DNA from: Pyropia yezoensis
Lineage: Eukaryota > Rhodophyta > Bangiophyceae > Bangiales > Bangiaceae
NCBI GenBank assembly: GCA_009829735.1
Contig: CM020619.1
Location: 27,554,063-27,618,062, forward strand
Direction: 5' to 3'
DNA length: 64,000 nucleotides
Part shown: piece by piece, positions 9,459 to 22,800 of the stretch
Layout: every line of letters begins with the position of its first letter
How positions within the stretch are numbered: position 1 is the stretch's first letter
Notes under the pieces: model-generated
Database searches by the model: none
The model's input: the letters and a program-made list of their open reading frames with translations, nothing else
What the model was told of the DNA's origin: nothing
Made by a program: the position numbers and the translations under genes

Positions 9459-11351
9459 CAGGCTCTGGCTCCGTGCACAGACTCGAGCCCAAAAGTCTGC
9501 TTTGCTGTCCACATGCAGTTGCAGTGCGTGCGTGTTGCCACCAAGGGTGTCTCGAAAGCCGTTTGCAGCCTTCTTGAATCGCCGCATCAGCTCCTCCGAC
9601 GAAGCCACCGCCGTAGGGCCAAGGCTCGCCGGGTGGTGGTGCGTCATGCATGCAGCAAACTGCGAGTCATCGGGCTTGGCAACAAACCTGGAGTAACGCA
9701 AGGAGGCCTGCGTCAACGCCAACTCCTCGAACACCGTCGCGTAGTACGCAAAAGGCGCCAGCTCCACAAGACTTGAGTTCGTTCGCATGAACAGGGCGTT
9801 CGACAGACCTGCCCCGTGTGCACCCACCAACACGTCGGTGGCTTGCATCACCGCAACCTGTTCGCTCAGGGTCATGCCCTCAAAAAAGCGCACGCGAATA
9901 TCCAAGGTGAGGTCGACGAGGCTGTTCGTCGAAGCCTCAGCAAGGATAGCCTCCTTCACATCACGGACGCGGGGGATGTGACGGCCGAAAGCAAACGGGT
10001 CCTTTGCTTTCGCGAGCTGCTCCTGAGGGGGCGCTATCCGGTTGAGTATCGTCAAGCGAAGCTTGCAAGTACGCCGCGAGCCACCCACGACGGGTGACCC
10101 CAGAAGCGGCGTCCGCGGGCTCTTGACCAGCTTGTTCGCCGAGTACAGGACGAGCTGGTCGAGCAGCGCGTCCGAGATAACCTTGGTGCGGTGGCCGCGG
10201 CGCTTGCGTATGGTGCCCACGGTGGCCGAGCGGAAGCAGGCCACCCTCCCGGGGCCACCACTGGCATCGAGCGGTTGGCGTAGGAGCGAATGCAGAAGAC
10301 CAGATGAAGTCCAGGAGCGCGCATCTCCGTCCCAGCCAAGCACCCTGCGTACGCGAGACCACCATGGACCCCGCTGCGCCCCCCGCATGAATTCCGCATC
10401 ATCCATAATGGCGAATACCCCAGCCCGCGCCTGCTCCTCAGCCTCGAACAGGTGCCGAGAGGTGCTCGCAACCCCTTCCGGTCTCGCCGGCAACGGCTTT
10501 TGCTGGTCGACGGCACCCGCTTCGGCTTCGGCACCAAACAAGTCGGCAGGGTACAGCACTGTCGGCCCGCGCCGATGGCGAGCATCCTCCCCCTCTCCCG
10601 CCACCTGGGGCGGCAACAGGCGAAGGAACTCCCGCACCCATGCTTTCTCATCCAACAGCCGCATCCGAGGGAGCGCAAGCACAGCAGGCGATACGCGAGA
10701 CATGCCGCCTTCGCCGCCGCCAGACGCAAAGCCTGACAGGTTCAAGGACCTCCAGTCCACGAGCGGCCACTTGTCGCACCCGTTTCCGGCACGTGTGTGG
10801 CAAGACCGGGAGAGCCCGGTGTGGGTATCTGCACCAAAGGCGGCGTCAAAAGCAAGCAAGGAGGGCATGACGTCCCGCACAAAGTGGGGCATGTGGTGAC
10901 GCAGCACCGACAGCCCAAATAGGTCCACGTTCCCGGCATAGTGGGGTGGTGGTTCCCGGTCAGGGAGGGTGAACGAGACAGACTCTAGCCCGCACTGATA
11001 GCGCAGCAGGTCATCGTGGCGGCGCATCCACCGGGGCAAGACAACCGTCGCGTCCTCCTTGATGCACACGCTGGCAAGCCGGCACACTGGCGCGTCCATA
11101 CCAGTGTGGAAGACCGTCTCCACACCGCCGTAAAACGACACATCTCCTATCTTCACGTGCGGAGCGGATGCGTCCTGGTCCACAAACGACACAGAGGCAC
11201 CTACAAGCGAGTCTGCGGTGCAGTGCACCGCCAGAACAGCCGTCGCGAGCGCTGCCACCACAAACCACGAGAGAGTCCTGCAAGGGAAAGAGCGCTCCAC
11301 GCTGCTATCAACCGCTTGCCGCCTGGCCCGGAGCAGCGGCTGGACCCCCAT
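9360..11351 (-). CDS. Glycosyltransferase family 61 (DUF563) type II membrane protein
   Basis: The 663-residue protein has a short basic N-terminus, then one hydrophobic segment (LSWFVVAALATAVLAV, residues about 27-42), then a large lumenal domain. This is the topology of Golgi type II glycosyltransferases. The hallmark of the GT61/EOGT-like family is present near residues 520-540: QATDVLVGAHGAGLSNALFM. A HFVRDVMPSLLAFDAAFG block lies near residue 160. GT61 enzymes transfer xylose, arabinose or GlcNAc to glycans; the donor here cannot be read from sequence. I chose the ATG at 11351, the first methionine of the frame, which leaves the membrane anchor close to the N-terminus. The last about 30 residues (LRVDEKQLAKLVVEAAVTQC and on) come from one copy of a 91-bp tandem duplication, so the C-terminus is recently altered. 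No intron is evident. Confidence 0.85.
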   Translation of the reverse strand: MGVQPLLRARRQAVDSSVERSFPCRTLSWFVVAALATAVLAVHCTADSLVGASVSFVDQDASAPHVKIGDVSFYGGVETVFHTGMDAPVCRLASVCIKEDATVVLPRWMRRHDDLLRYQCGLESVSFTLPDREPPPHYAGNVDLFGLSVLRHHMPHFVRDVMPSLLAFDAAFGADTHTGLSRSCHTRAGNGCDKWPLVDWRSLNLSGFASGGGEGGMSRVSPAVLALPRMRLLDEKAWVREFLRLLPPQVAGEGEDARHRRGPTVLYPADLFGAEAEAGAVDQQKPLPARPEGVASTSRHLFEAEEQARAGVFAIMDDAEFMRGAQRGPWWSRVRRVLGWDGDARSWTSSGLLHSLLRQPLDASGGPGRVACFRSATVGTIRKRRGHRTKVISDALLDQLVLYSANKLVKSPRTPLLGSPVVGGSRRTCKLRLTILNRIAPPQEQLAKAKDPFAFGRHIPRVRDVKEAILAEASTNSLVDLTLDIRVRFFEGMTLSEQVAVMQATDVLVGAHGAGLSNALFMRTNSSLVELAPFAYYATVFEELALTQASLRYSRFVAKPDDSQFAACMTHHHPASLGPTAVASSEELMRRFKKAANGFRDTLGGNTHALQLHVDSKADFWARVCARSQSLRVDEKQLAKLVVEAAVTQCLEAPGDADEGGAG

Positions 11352-12757
11352 CGTCAGCAGCGGCAAAAGGGCACAGGCTCCAGGGCGTGGATGACGTCAC
11401 AGCCTCAGTCGAGCGAGAGTGGTCGGCCGCACCCCAGCACCCTGATGACCAGGGTGAGTGCCGCGGACGGTCCCGCAGGACCGGGTCTCTTCCCAGGAAC
11501 CAAAGGTCCCCGCGACTAAGGGTTGATAGCGAGCGTATCGCATGTGTCGCCTTCTCGCTACACCCACCGCGCACGCCACACGGAAAACAAAACGGGGCGG
11601 GTGGGCGCCCAGCGGCCCGACCGAGAGGAGGACGTCACAGATACCACGCCAAGCGCACCGGCCGTGCCCGGCGAGCGCAAAGCAAGAGTCGTGGGCAGTT
11701 TCAACGTCGCCGCGCGGTTGCGTTTGCGCTCCGGGTCAGCGCCCGCCTGCCCGCTCCCTCCTCGCCCAGGTCATACGTCAGAACGCGACCGCCACGAGGA
11801 ACGGCAAGGGGCCGGCCTGTAGGGCGACTGCGCGCGCCATCAGGGAGCAAGCCCAAACCACCGATGAAGCGCACTGGTTACACACGCAGCACGCCCCCCA
11901 AACGGCAGGTCCACTTGTCCGCCAGGCGCCATTACGCAGGGGAAGGGGAGGCTCAGGGTAGCAGGGTGTTGGGCGAAACGAGCGCTCAGTGTGTTGCGGG
12001 CCGCCGCCCCATCGGCGACGAGGCGAGCACCTCCGGGAAGCGAGCAGCGGAAAAATGCAGGTCGTGGGCCCGAGGACGTAGCTCCTGCAGCGGTAGAGTC
12101 GGCGGCCTTGCATGGAAAGCTTGTCGAGGACACGGAGTGCCTTTTTCCCGCCACGCGTTGGAAGTGAAGAGGCCAATCAATTCACACAGCCGGCATCTGG
12201 TAGAGAGTAGGTTTGTATTTGCACGGGTGTGTGCGTGCAAGTGAGCAAGTAACCGAAAATGGAAGTGAGGTTGGAACATTTTCACGATTGTACCAGGGCG
12301 GCAGGGTTACTCGATGTCCAGCCGTACCTGATCCTTTCTTCCGGCGAACCCCCTGTGTGTGCCCAAAAACGGTGACACCCGCAGTGGGCGCCAAAAAAAG
12401 GCGCCACCCGCAGTGGCCGCAGTGGGCGCCGCCCTGCCCCCTGTCGTCGCCAACACTCCCCCCGTCGTCGCCAACCTGCCCCCCGTCGTCGCCGCTCGGC
12501 CCCCCGACGTCGCCACCTCGCCTGCCGTCATCGCAGTCTTGCGGCCCGGCGTGCTACACCCCCACCCCATCGCTAGCCCCCCGCCTTCGTCGCCACGCCG
12601 CTCTGTGTAAACGGCATCGTACCCAGCGGCCGCCACGTCGCCGGGGCCTGGGGCGGCCGTGCACACCTCCCCCCCTCTCGTCGCCACTGCCACCGGCAGC
12701 CGCCACCCGGATATACTGCTTCTGGTGTCCGAGGGGTCCGGCGAGGCAGGGACTGCA
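11352..12757. other. Intergenic DNA upstream of GT61 and of the transposase
   Basis: Several long GC-rich frames overlap on both strands here, but none shows domain-like sequence. A short run of CCCGTCGTCGCCAAC-type repeats at about 12440-12510 could be the 5' part of the transposon, encoding PPVVAN-like repeats. No terminal inverted repeat for the transposon was identified by eye. Confidence 0.4.
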
Positions 12758-15700
12758 ATGGCAAGCCCACCGCCGGCGTCCGGGGGTGCCACGGCCGACC
12801 CCCCCGCTTCCGATGGAGCTGAGGACCCCACCCTGCACCTTCCTGTTTTGGAGGTGGGGCCGAAGCGGGCAAGGCGCACCCTGACGGCGGAGAAGGTCAT
12901 AGAGACCCTCGTCGTTCCCTCCTACCCCCAGACGTCGAGCTCGTCTACACGTGGCGTGTTGACAATGGTGCCTGTCGCGTCCGTGGAGAAGGAGTTGACG
13001 CCCAAGAGTTTTGTGGCGTACAAGTCGCCAAGTGGAAAGAGCCGCAAGCTGACAAACCAGCTTTCTCTCACTTTCGGTTTTTGCTCGCATGAGTGGACCG
13101 AGTACCCGTGCTCGGGGGTCGACGCTTGCCCCAACTTCCTACGCGCTGTGCTGGACGTGCCGCACACGGCGCTTGAGCCGGGGGACGCCGACCAGTACGC
13201 AGTGTACGAGAAGGTGTTCGAGGAAGCCAGCGCAGACACGCCCTCTACCAACACGGAGCAGCAGGCACTGGCCCGGGAGTGGGCAAAGTACACCTCGGTG
13301 GTGGTGCCGTTCATCCTCAAGCCATGCCCGAACGTTCTCTGTGCGCGCCTGGAGATCCCACCGAGGGGAAAGGTCGTTACCATCCAGGCGTCGGGCCGAA
13401 AGTGTTTGGGGTGCTCCCGCTACTCACGGGCCAACCGCATGGGGCACAAGAACGCGTCGATCTCGAGCATTCAGGACCTGGGCAACATTGAACGATGGCT
13501 GAGCGAGGAGAGGTACGTCTTGGCGCGCATGGGGCGTGTCCTCTAACAGCGGTGAGTAGGCTCGGCGGGTTCAAGCTTTGCGCCGGGTAGCGCCCGGCAA
13601 ACGGGGTGAGGGGGGGGGGGCGGCGGCCCGTGATAGGCGGGGAATGGGGCGGGGCGAGAAGGGTCCCCCCTCTGTCAATGGACGGCGGGGGCGCCCCCCA
13701 GCCGCCCGTCGCCCATAGACACGACCGGTAGAGAGCGCGGATTGCTGACATCAGGTGGCAATGATTCTCTTTGAGACTCTCTTTTTCCGACTGGTGTTTT
13801 GTTCTGTTTTGTCTTCGCAGAGACGTCACGAATATCCCGGCCGGTGTCAACACGAACCAACCATGTATGGCAATCCGCGCCGCCGGCTCGCGGTCTAGGT
13901 GCCGGTCCCACAGTGGCACCTCCCGGCCTCTGTCCTGCCACGTAACGTGTAGCAGCGTGCTCTTCGTCGGCGTGCCGTTGACGGACGCCGGCGAGCGGGA
14001 CCTGAAGGGGAGCTTCCTCATCTTCTCTGTGGGCACCCACACCCACCCCCCCCCCCCATCACTACGTCCACCCGTGGGCTCCTCCTCACGGCGGAAGAGG
14101 TGAAGGCGCACCATCATATTTCCCTCGCGGCGGAGGAGGAGGACGTGCGCGGCAAGTTGGCGGCCGAGTATGGTCGAGTTGTTGCCGCTGTGCGACAAAC
14201 GGCTTTGCGCTATGCCCGCCGACAGACGGCGGCCGAGAGAAACCCATGGGGGCAGGGCCGCGACGCGGCCCTCCGCATGGTGGCACGAGCGGTTGTGGCG
14301 GGGGACCCGTACTTCCGCGCTCCAGTCGTGTCCGATGCCACCGCATACATTTTCCCGGCTTTCTTTGAGAGCAACGTGCGCCGCGTGGCCAACTGTGTGG
14401 TAGCCATTGAGACGGACGAGTATTACAAGGCGGTCGAGTCGGTGGGGCTGTCCCAGGACGGCAATTTTTTTGTGCTCGCCATCTCCGCCACGATCAACAA
14501 CAAGGGCGTTACGCTCGCCCGCTTTTTCATCCAGCGGGCGACCCAGGACGTGGCGCGGACCTGCTACAAGCTTTTTTTTCAGGAGGTTTTGAAGATTAAC
14601 CCCCGCTGGGCGCCGTGGCACGTGCTCGTCCTGCGGCAGCTTTCGGTGATCAACCCCACGCTGGATGGTGCCCCGTCAGCCGCGGTCCTCCAACTGGCCA
14701 CCGAGAACGTCCGGCGCATGTCGTGCAGCGTGCTTGTGGGGGTGACGATGGACTTCTCCGCGTCGCTGGCGGGGGGACTGTGCGACGCGCTCGAGGACGT
14801 CGGGTTTGACGAGTTCAGCGTCGACGAGCACGCGCAGAGCATCCTCTTTGGCTGCAAAGCGCACGCCCACCGCGTATGTGAACGGGCGCCTCTGTCCGTG
14901 CGTGCCACTTTGAGGAAGCTCATTGCGTGCCACAACGTCGCCGAGGCGGAGCGTCTGCGCGCGTCCGTCATCCAGACGGAGCCGACTCGCGACTGCGCTG
15001 GCGTGCTGGGCAACGCGCGCCTGCTCCCGGCGTTTTGCCCCGCGTTCTCGAAGGCGGATCACGCGCAGCGCGCGGTTGCCTCGACGACCACGAACGCAGA
15101 GGAGTCCCAGCACGAGCGGGTTTATAAGCTTTGTGGGCGCCGGCAGCCGCTGATGGTCGCCATGACTGGCAGCAAGTTTGTCGACCAGCAGGACGCCGAT
15201 GAGCTGGACCACGGCCGCGCCGCCGGGGTGTACACGGCGCTGGAGCGGGCGCACCACTCCCAGCGCCGCCGGGAGAAGCGGAAGCAGGCTACCCGACCGC
15301 GAGACGGCGGCAGATTTGCGGACGACGTGGGAGCAGCAGAGCGGGGTGATGAGGGTGACGCCGCGGGTATGGGTGCAGGAATGGATGAGCAGGGCGGAGG
15401 GGGGGGGGGGACATTGATGGGGGGGAGCTGTTCGATGATGGGGGCAACGGCGGCGGGGAGGAGGGGGATGGGAGCTATGGTGGGAGGGTGCTGGGGGGGG
15501 AAGGGGTCAATGGTGGGGGGGAGCAGAGGGGCGATGGGGGCAACGGTGGGGGGGAGCAGAGGGGTGATGGGGGCCGTGCCACTCGGCCTGCTCTTCCGGC
15601 TGCAGCAGGCCCGCCGCCAAAGAGGCGGCGGCGGGCCGTCCGGGCAATTGCGGCCAGCAATGTGGCCGCCGAGCTCCGCATTGCCGAGCTTGAGAAGCAG

Positions 15701-15952
15701 CTGCTGGAGCAGCGCAACTGGACGCTGGAGGCCAAGAACGCGGCCTTGCGGGCGGGTGCCATGGCGGGAGGCAGTGGCTCCGCTGTCTCCATGGCACCCA
15801 CGGTTGGTCTTCCGCACCACCCAGGCAACGCGGCACCACCGGCCTGGTTTGTCAACCTCATGACGGCGGCGAGCCAACTGCCCGAGTCGACCCCGCCGCA
15901 CGTCAATGATGTCACTACGGCACGTGGAAACGGTGGCGTTGAAGCTCCGTAG
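12758..15952 (+). pseudogene. MULE-like (Mutator) transposase, spliced, with two homopolymer frame breaks
   Basis: Exon 1 is 12758-13512. An intron (GTACGT to TTCGCAG, 13513-13820) joins it in frame to exon 2, 13821-15952. The N-terminal half has a Cys/His-rich module ending CHVTC and then GTHTH, like the WRKY/GCM1-type zinc finger of Mutator transposases, followed by an LTAEEV helix. Next comes the catalytic region. It includes a VLVGVTMDFS segment with the probable second acid, a GCKAHAHR block matching the family's C..H, and TTTNAEESQH with the probable third acid. The C-terminus has a KRRRR basic stretch and a heptad-like coiled coil (ELRIAELEKQLLEQ). The frame breaks at a run of 12 C (14046-14057) and a run of 12 G (15399-15410). 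One extra base in each run would restore a single frame of about 962 codons, so these may be assembly errors and not true decay. Family assignment is by recalled motif pattern. Confidence 0.6.
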
Positions 15953-16839
15953 GCTGCCCGTTTAATACCGCCTTTTATCCTGTCGTCTCGTTTCCATGAC
16001 TGCACTCAACAACCCGTCCACCTGGACACCCCCCACGCTCTCTGACCCTTTGTCGACCCATAGTTGCAAAGTGAGCGGCGGGCCCGGTGCCCGCCCACGA
16101 AAGAATGGGAGCATACCGTGGTTACGGTAATAGCGTGGCCGGGGCGGGCGGGGCTGGGAGGGGGGGGGGCGGCGGTGACCCGCCGCTGCCACCGTCAGCA
16201 CCACCACCACAGCCCCCATCGTCGCAACCCCCCCCCCCCTTGGCCACGGCCGGCGCAAAAGATAGCAAAACGCCACCTGGCAGCGGCTCCTATCGCGGGT
16301 GGAGGAGCATGGCTATCGCCTAATGGACGTGAAGGCTGTCCACCAAAAAGCCCAGGAACCACAGGTGCGTCCGCCGAAAAAGAAGGGCGAGCGCCAGGGC
16401 GCGTAAGTCACGAGCCACCCACCGGGCGCCCGCCGTTATCCAGCCCGATTGCCCTCCCCCCCCCATGCTGCCCTCCACGCTGCCACCTCCACCGCAGCTG
16501 CCGCCAGCGACTACACCACCCGCCGCCGCCACGGTGGGATGACCCCCAAACGCAAGAGGCGCGGACAGGGGGACATAAATGCCGCCGGGGGGAGTGACCG
16601 CTGCAAGTTAGCGATTACAACCGCGGGGGCTGCGGAGGGGGGGGGCTGGACGCCAACAGGGAGGGCTGTCCGTCACAGGGGGGGGGGTGCGACCAGAGAG
16701 AGGTCGCCGGCGGCAATGAGGCGTGGGCACCACAGAAGAGAGGTGGCCGCAGTGGCAAAAAACCGGTCGTCGGCAGTACCATCGTCAAACGCCGCAGAAA
16801 GACGTGGCCGACAGGCCAGATCCGCCACGAAGGTTGAGG
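15953..16839. other. Spacer between transposase and satellite
   Basis: GC-rich DNA with homopolymer runs of G and C and no supportable gene. The last 50 bases or so grade into degenerate satellite units. It may include the 3' end of the Mutator-like element. Confidence 0.4.
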
Positions 16840-19800
16840 AGCGCGGCAAAGAGGGGCGACACCAGACAAGGGCCACGCCTGCCAGAGAGGGGGCAACGTC
16901 AGAGGAGCACCCCCGCCGCGAGGGCGGGGGAGCGCCGCAAAAAAAGGCGACAACAGGACAGGGCCACGCCGGCGAGAGAGGGGGCAACGCTAGAGGAGCA
17001 CCGCCGCAACGAGGGAGGGGGAGCGCCGCAAAGAGAGGCGACACCAGACAAGGGCCACGCCGGCCAGAGGGGGGGCAACGCCAGAGGAGCACCCCCGCCG
17101 CGAGGGAGGGGGAGCGCCGCAAAAAAAGGCGACAACAGGACAGGGCCACGCCGGCCAGAGAAGGGGCAATGCCAGAGGAGCACCCCCGCCACGAGGGAGG
17201 GGGAGCGCCGCAAAAAAAGGCGACAACAGGACAGGGCCACGCCGGCCAGAGGGGGGGCAACACCAAAGGAGCACCCCCGCCACGAGGGAGGGGGAGCGCC
17301 GCAAAAAAAGGCGACAACAGGACAGGGCCACGCCGGCGAGAGGGGGGGCAACGCCAGAGGAGCACCGCCGCCACGAGGGAGGGGGAGCGCCGCAAAGAGG
17401 GGCGACACCAGACGAGGGTTACGCCGGCCAGAGGGGGGGCAACGCCAGAGAAGCACCCCCGCCACGAGGGAGGGGGAGCGCCGCAAAATAAAACAGGCGA
17501 CAACAGGACAGAGCCACGCCGGCCAGAGGGGGGGCAACGGCAGAGGAGCACCGCCGCCACGAGGGAGGGGGAGCGCCGCAAGAAAAGGCGACACCAGACA
17601 AGGGCCACGCCGGCCAGAGGGGGGGCAACGCCAGAGGAGCACCCCCGACACGAGGGCGGGGGAGCGCCGCAAAATAAGGCGACAACAGGACAGGGCCAGG
17701 CCGGCGAGAGGGGGGGCAACGCCAGAGGAGCACCGCCGCCACGAGGGAGGGGGAGCGCCGCAAAGAGGGGCGACACCAGACAAGGGCCACGCCGGCCAGA
17801 GGGGGGGCAGCGCCAGAGGAGCACCCCCGCCACGAGGGAGGGGGAGAGCCGCAAAGAAAGGCGACAACAGGACAGGGCCACGCCGGCCAGAGGGGGGGAA
17901 ACGCCAGAGGAGCACCGCCGCCACGAGGGAGGGGGAGCGCCGCAAAGAGGGGCGACACCAGACAAGGGCCACGCCGGCCAGAGAGGGGGCAGCGCCAGAG
18001 GAGCACCGCCGCCACGAGGGAGGGGGAGCGCCGCAAAAAAAGGCGACAACAGGACAGGGCCACGCCGGCCAGAGGGGGGGCAACGCCAGAGGAGCACCGC
18101 CGCCACGAGGGAGGGGGAGCGCCGCAAAGAGGGGCGACACCAGACAAGGGCCACGCCGGCCAGAGGGGGGGCAGCGCCAGAGGAGCACCCCCGCCACGAG
18201 GGAGGGGGAGCGCCGCAAAAAAAGGCGACAACAGGACAGGGCCACGCCGGCCAGAGGGGGGGCAACGCCAGAGGAGCACCGCCGCCACGAGGGAGGGGGA
18301 GCGCCGCAAAGAGGGGCGACACCAGACGAGGGCCACGCCGGCCAGAGGGGGGGCAACGCCAGAGGAGCACCCCCGCCACGAGGGAGGGGGAGCGCCGCAA
18401 AATAAAACAGGCGACAACAGGACAGAGCCACGCCGGCCAGAGGGGGGGCAACGCCAGAGGAGCACCGCCGCCACGAGGGAGGGGGAGCGCCGCAAAAAAA
18501 GGCGACAACAGGACACGGCCACGCCGGCCAGAGGGGGGGCAACGCCAGAGGAGCACCGCCGCCACGAGGGAGGGGGAGCGCCGCAAAGAGGGGCGACACC
18601 AGACAAGGGCCACGCCGGCCAGAGGGGGGGCAGCGCCAGAGGAGCACCCCCGCCACGAGGGAGGGGGAGCGCCGCAAAAAAAGGCGACAACAGGACAGGG
18701 CCACGCCGACCAGAGGGGGGGTAACGCAAGAGGAGCACCGCCGCCACGAGGGAGGGGGAGCGCCGCAAAGAGGGGCGACACCAGACGAGGGTTACGCCGG
18801 CCAGAGGGGGGGCAACGCCAGAGGAGCACCCCCGCCACGAGGGAGGGGGAGCGCCGCAAAATAAAACAGGCGACAACAGGACAGAGCCACGCCGGCCAGA
18901 GGGGGGGCAACGCCAGAGGAGCACCGCCGCCACGAGGGAGGGGGAGCGCCGCAAAAAAAAACAGGCGACAACAGGACAGGGCCACGCCGGCCAGAGAAGG
19001 GGAAACGCCAGAGGAGCACCGCCGGCACGAGGGAGGGGGAGCGCCGCAAAGAGGGGCGACACCAGACAAGGGCCACGCCGGCCAGAGGGGGGGCAGCGCC
19101 AGAGGAGCACCGCCGCCACGAGGGAGGGGGAGCGCCGCAAAAAAAGGCGACAACAGGACAGGGCCACGCCGGCCAGAGGGGGGGCAACGCCAGAGGAGCA
19201 CCGCCGCCACGAGGGAGGGGGAGCGCCGCAAAATAAAACAGGCGACAACAGGACAGGGCCACGCCGGCCAGAGAAGGGGAAACGCCAGAGGAGCACCGCC
19301 GCCACGAGGGAGGGGGAGCGCCGCAAAGAGGGGCGACACCAGACGAGGGCCACGCCGGCCAGAGGGGGGGCAGCGCCAGAGGAGCACCCCCGCCACGAGG
19401 GGGGGGAGCGCCGCAAAAAAAAGACGACAACAGGACAGGGCCACGCCGGCCAGAGGGGGGGCAACGCCAGAGAAGCACCGCCGCCACTAGGGAGGGGGAG
19501 CGCCGCAAAAAAAGGCGACAACAGGACAGGGCCACGCCGGCGAGAGGGGGGGCAACGCCAGAGGAGCACCCCCGCCACGAGGGAGGGGGAGCGCCGCAAA
19601 AAAAGGCGACAACAGGACACGGCCACGCCTGCCAGAGAGGGGGCAATGCCTGAGGAGCACCGCCGCCACGAGGGAGGGGGAGCGCCGCAAAGAGGGCGAC
19701 ACCAGACAAGGGCCACGCCGGCCAGAGGGGGGGAAACGCCAAAGGAGCACCCCCGCCACGAGGGAGGGGGAGCGCCACAAAGATGGGCGACACCAGACAA

Positions 19801-22800
19801 GGGCCACGCCGGCCAGAGGGGGGGAAACGCCAGAGGAGCACCCCCGCCACGAGGGAGGGGGAGCGCCGCAAAATAAGGCGACAACAGGACAGGGCCACGC
19901 CGGCGAGAGGGGGGCAGCGCCAGAGGAGCACCCCCGCCACGAGGGAGGGGGAGCGCCGCAAAAAAAGGCGACAACAGGACACGGCCACGCCTGCCAGAGA
20001 GGGGGCAATGCCAGTGGAGCACCGCCGCCACGAGGGAGGGGGAGCGCCGCAAAGAGGGGCGACACCAGACAAGGGCCACGCCGGCCAGAGAGGGGGCAGC
20101 GCCAGAGGAGCACCGCCGCCACGAGGGAGGGGGAGCGCCGCAAAAAAAGGCGACACCAGACAAGGGCCACGCCGGCCAGAGGGGGGGCAGCGCCAGAGGA
20201 GCACCCCCGCCACGAGGGAGGGGGAGCGCCGCAAAGAAAGGCGACAACAGGACAGGGCCACGCCGGCCAGAGGGGGGGAAACGCCAGAGGAGCACCGCCG
20301 CCACGAGGGAGGGGGAGCGCCGCAAAGAGGGGCGACACCAGACAAGGGCCACGCCGGCCAGAGGGGGGGCAACGCCAGAGGAGCACCCCCGCCACGAGGG
20401 AGGGGGAGCGCCGCAAAAAAAGGCGACAACAGGACAGGGCCACGCCGGCCAGAGGGGGGGCAACGCCAGAGGAGCACCGCCGCCACGAGGGAGGGGGAGC
20501 GCCGCAAAGAGGGGCGACACCAGACAAGGGCCACGCCGGCCAGAGGGGGGGCAACGCCAGAGGAGCACCCCCGCCACGAGGGAGGGGGAGCGCCGCAAAA
20601 AAAAGACGACAACAGGACAGGGCCACGCCGGCCAGAGGGGGGGCAACGCCAGAGGAGCACCGCCGCCACGAGGGAGGGGGAGCGCCGCAAAAAAAGGCGA
20701 CAACAGGACACGGCCACGCCGGCCAGAGAAGGGGAAACGCCAGAGGAGCACCGCCGCCACGAGGGAGGGGGAGCGCCGCAAAAAAAGGCGACACCAGACA
20801 AGGGCCACGCCGGCCAGAGGGGGGGCAACGCCAGAGGAGCACCGCCGCCACGAGGGAGGGGGAGCGCCGCAAAAAAAGGCGACAACAGGACAGGGCCACG
20901 CCGGCCAGAGGGGGGGAAACGCCCAAGGAGCACCCACGCCACGAGGGAGGGAGAGCGCCGCAAAGAGGGGCGACACCAGACAAGGGCCACGCCGGCCAGA
21001 GGGGGGGCAACGCCAGAGGAGCACCGCCGCCACGAGGGAGGGGGAGCGCCGCAAAATAAGGCGACAACAGGACACGGCCACGCCGGCCAGAGGGGGGGCA
21101 ACGCCAGAGGAGCACCGCCGCCACGAGGGAGGGGGAGCGCCGCAAAGAGGGGCGACACCAGACAAGGGCCACGCCGGCCAGAGGGGGGGCAACGCCAGAG
21201 GAGCACCGCCGCCACGAGGGAGGGGGAGCGCCGCAAAATAAAGCGACAACAGGACAGGGCCACGCCTGCCAGAGAGGGGGCAACGCCAGAGGAGCACCGC
21301 CGCAACGAGGGAGGGGGAGCGCCGCAAAGAGGGGCGACACCAGACAAGGGCCACGCCGGCCAGAGGGGGGGCAGCGCCAGAGGAGCACCCCCGCCACGAG
21401 GGAGGAAGAGCGCCGCAAAAAAAAACAGGCGACAACAGGACAGGGCCACGCCGGCCAGAGAAGGGGAAACGCCAGAGGAGCACCGCCGCCACGAGGGAGG
21501 GGGAGCGCCGCAAAGAGGGGCGACACCAGACAAGGGCCACGCCGGCCAGACGGGGGGCAACGCCAGAGGAGCACCCCCGCCTCGAGGGAGGGGGAGCGCC
21601 GCAAAAAAAGGCGACAACAGGACAGGGCCAGGCCGGCGAGAGAGGGGGCAACGCCAGAGGAGCACCGCCGCCACGAGGGCGGGGGAGCGCCGCAAAGTGG
21701 GGCGACACCAGACAAGGGCCATGCCGGCCAAAGGGGGGGCAGCGCCAGAGGAGCACCGCCGCCACGAGGGAGGGGGAGCGCCGCAAAGAGGGGCGACACC
21801 AGACAAGGGCCACGCCGGCGAGAGGGGAGGCAACGCCAGAGGAGCACCGCCGCCACGAGGGAGAGGGAGCGCCGCAAAATAAAGCGACAACAGGACACGG
21901 CCACGCCTGCCAGAGAGGGGGCAATGCCAGAGGAGCACCGCCGCCACGAGGGAGGGGGAGCGCCGCAAAAAAAGGCGACAACAGGATACGGCCACGCCTG
22001 CCAGAGAGGGGGCAATGCCAGAGGAGCACCGCCGCCACGAGGGAGGGGGAGCGCCGCAAAAAAGGCGACAACAGGACACGGCCACGCCTGCCAGAGAGGG
22101 GGCAATGCCAGAGGAGCACCGCCGCCACGAGGGAGGGAGAGCGCCGCAAAGAGGGGCGACACCAGACAAGGGCCACGCCGGCCAGAGGGGGGGCAACGCC
22201 AGAGGAGCACCGCCGCCACGAGGGAGGGGGAGCGCCGCAAAGAGGGGCGACACCAGACAAGGGCCACGCCGGCCAGAGGGGGGGCAACGCCAGAGGAGCA
22301 CCGCCGCCACGAGGGAGGGGGAGCGCCGCAAAATAAAGCGACAACAGGACAGGGCCACGCCTGCCAGAGAGGGGGCAATGCCAGAGGAGCACCGCCGCCA
22401 CGAGGGAGGGGGAGCGCCGCAAAGAGGGGCGACACCAGACAAGTGCCACGCCGGCCAGAGGGGGGGCAGCGCCAGAGGAGCACCGCCGCCACGAGGGAGG
22501 GGGAGCGCCGCAAAGAGGGGCGACACCAGACAAGGGCCACGCCGGCCAGAGGGGGGGCAGCGCCAGAGGAGCACCGCCGCCACGAGGGAGGGGGAGCGCC
22601 GCAAAAAAAGGCGACAACAGGACAGGGCCACGCCGGCGAGAGGGGGGGCAACGCCAGAGGAGCACCGCCGCAACGAGGGAGGGGGAGCGCCGCAAAGAGG
22701 GGCGACACCAGACAAGGGCCACGCCGGCCAGAGGAGGGGCAGCGCCAGAGAAGCACCGCCGCCATGAGGGAGGGGGAGCGCCGCAAAAAAAGGCGACAAC

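Noticed and set aside
16449-19490. Plus-strand frame of about 1000 codons
   Set aside because: Its first 130 codons are low-complexity and the rest is satellite; it ends only where a variant unit supplies TAA.
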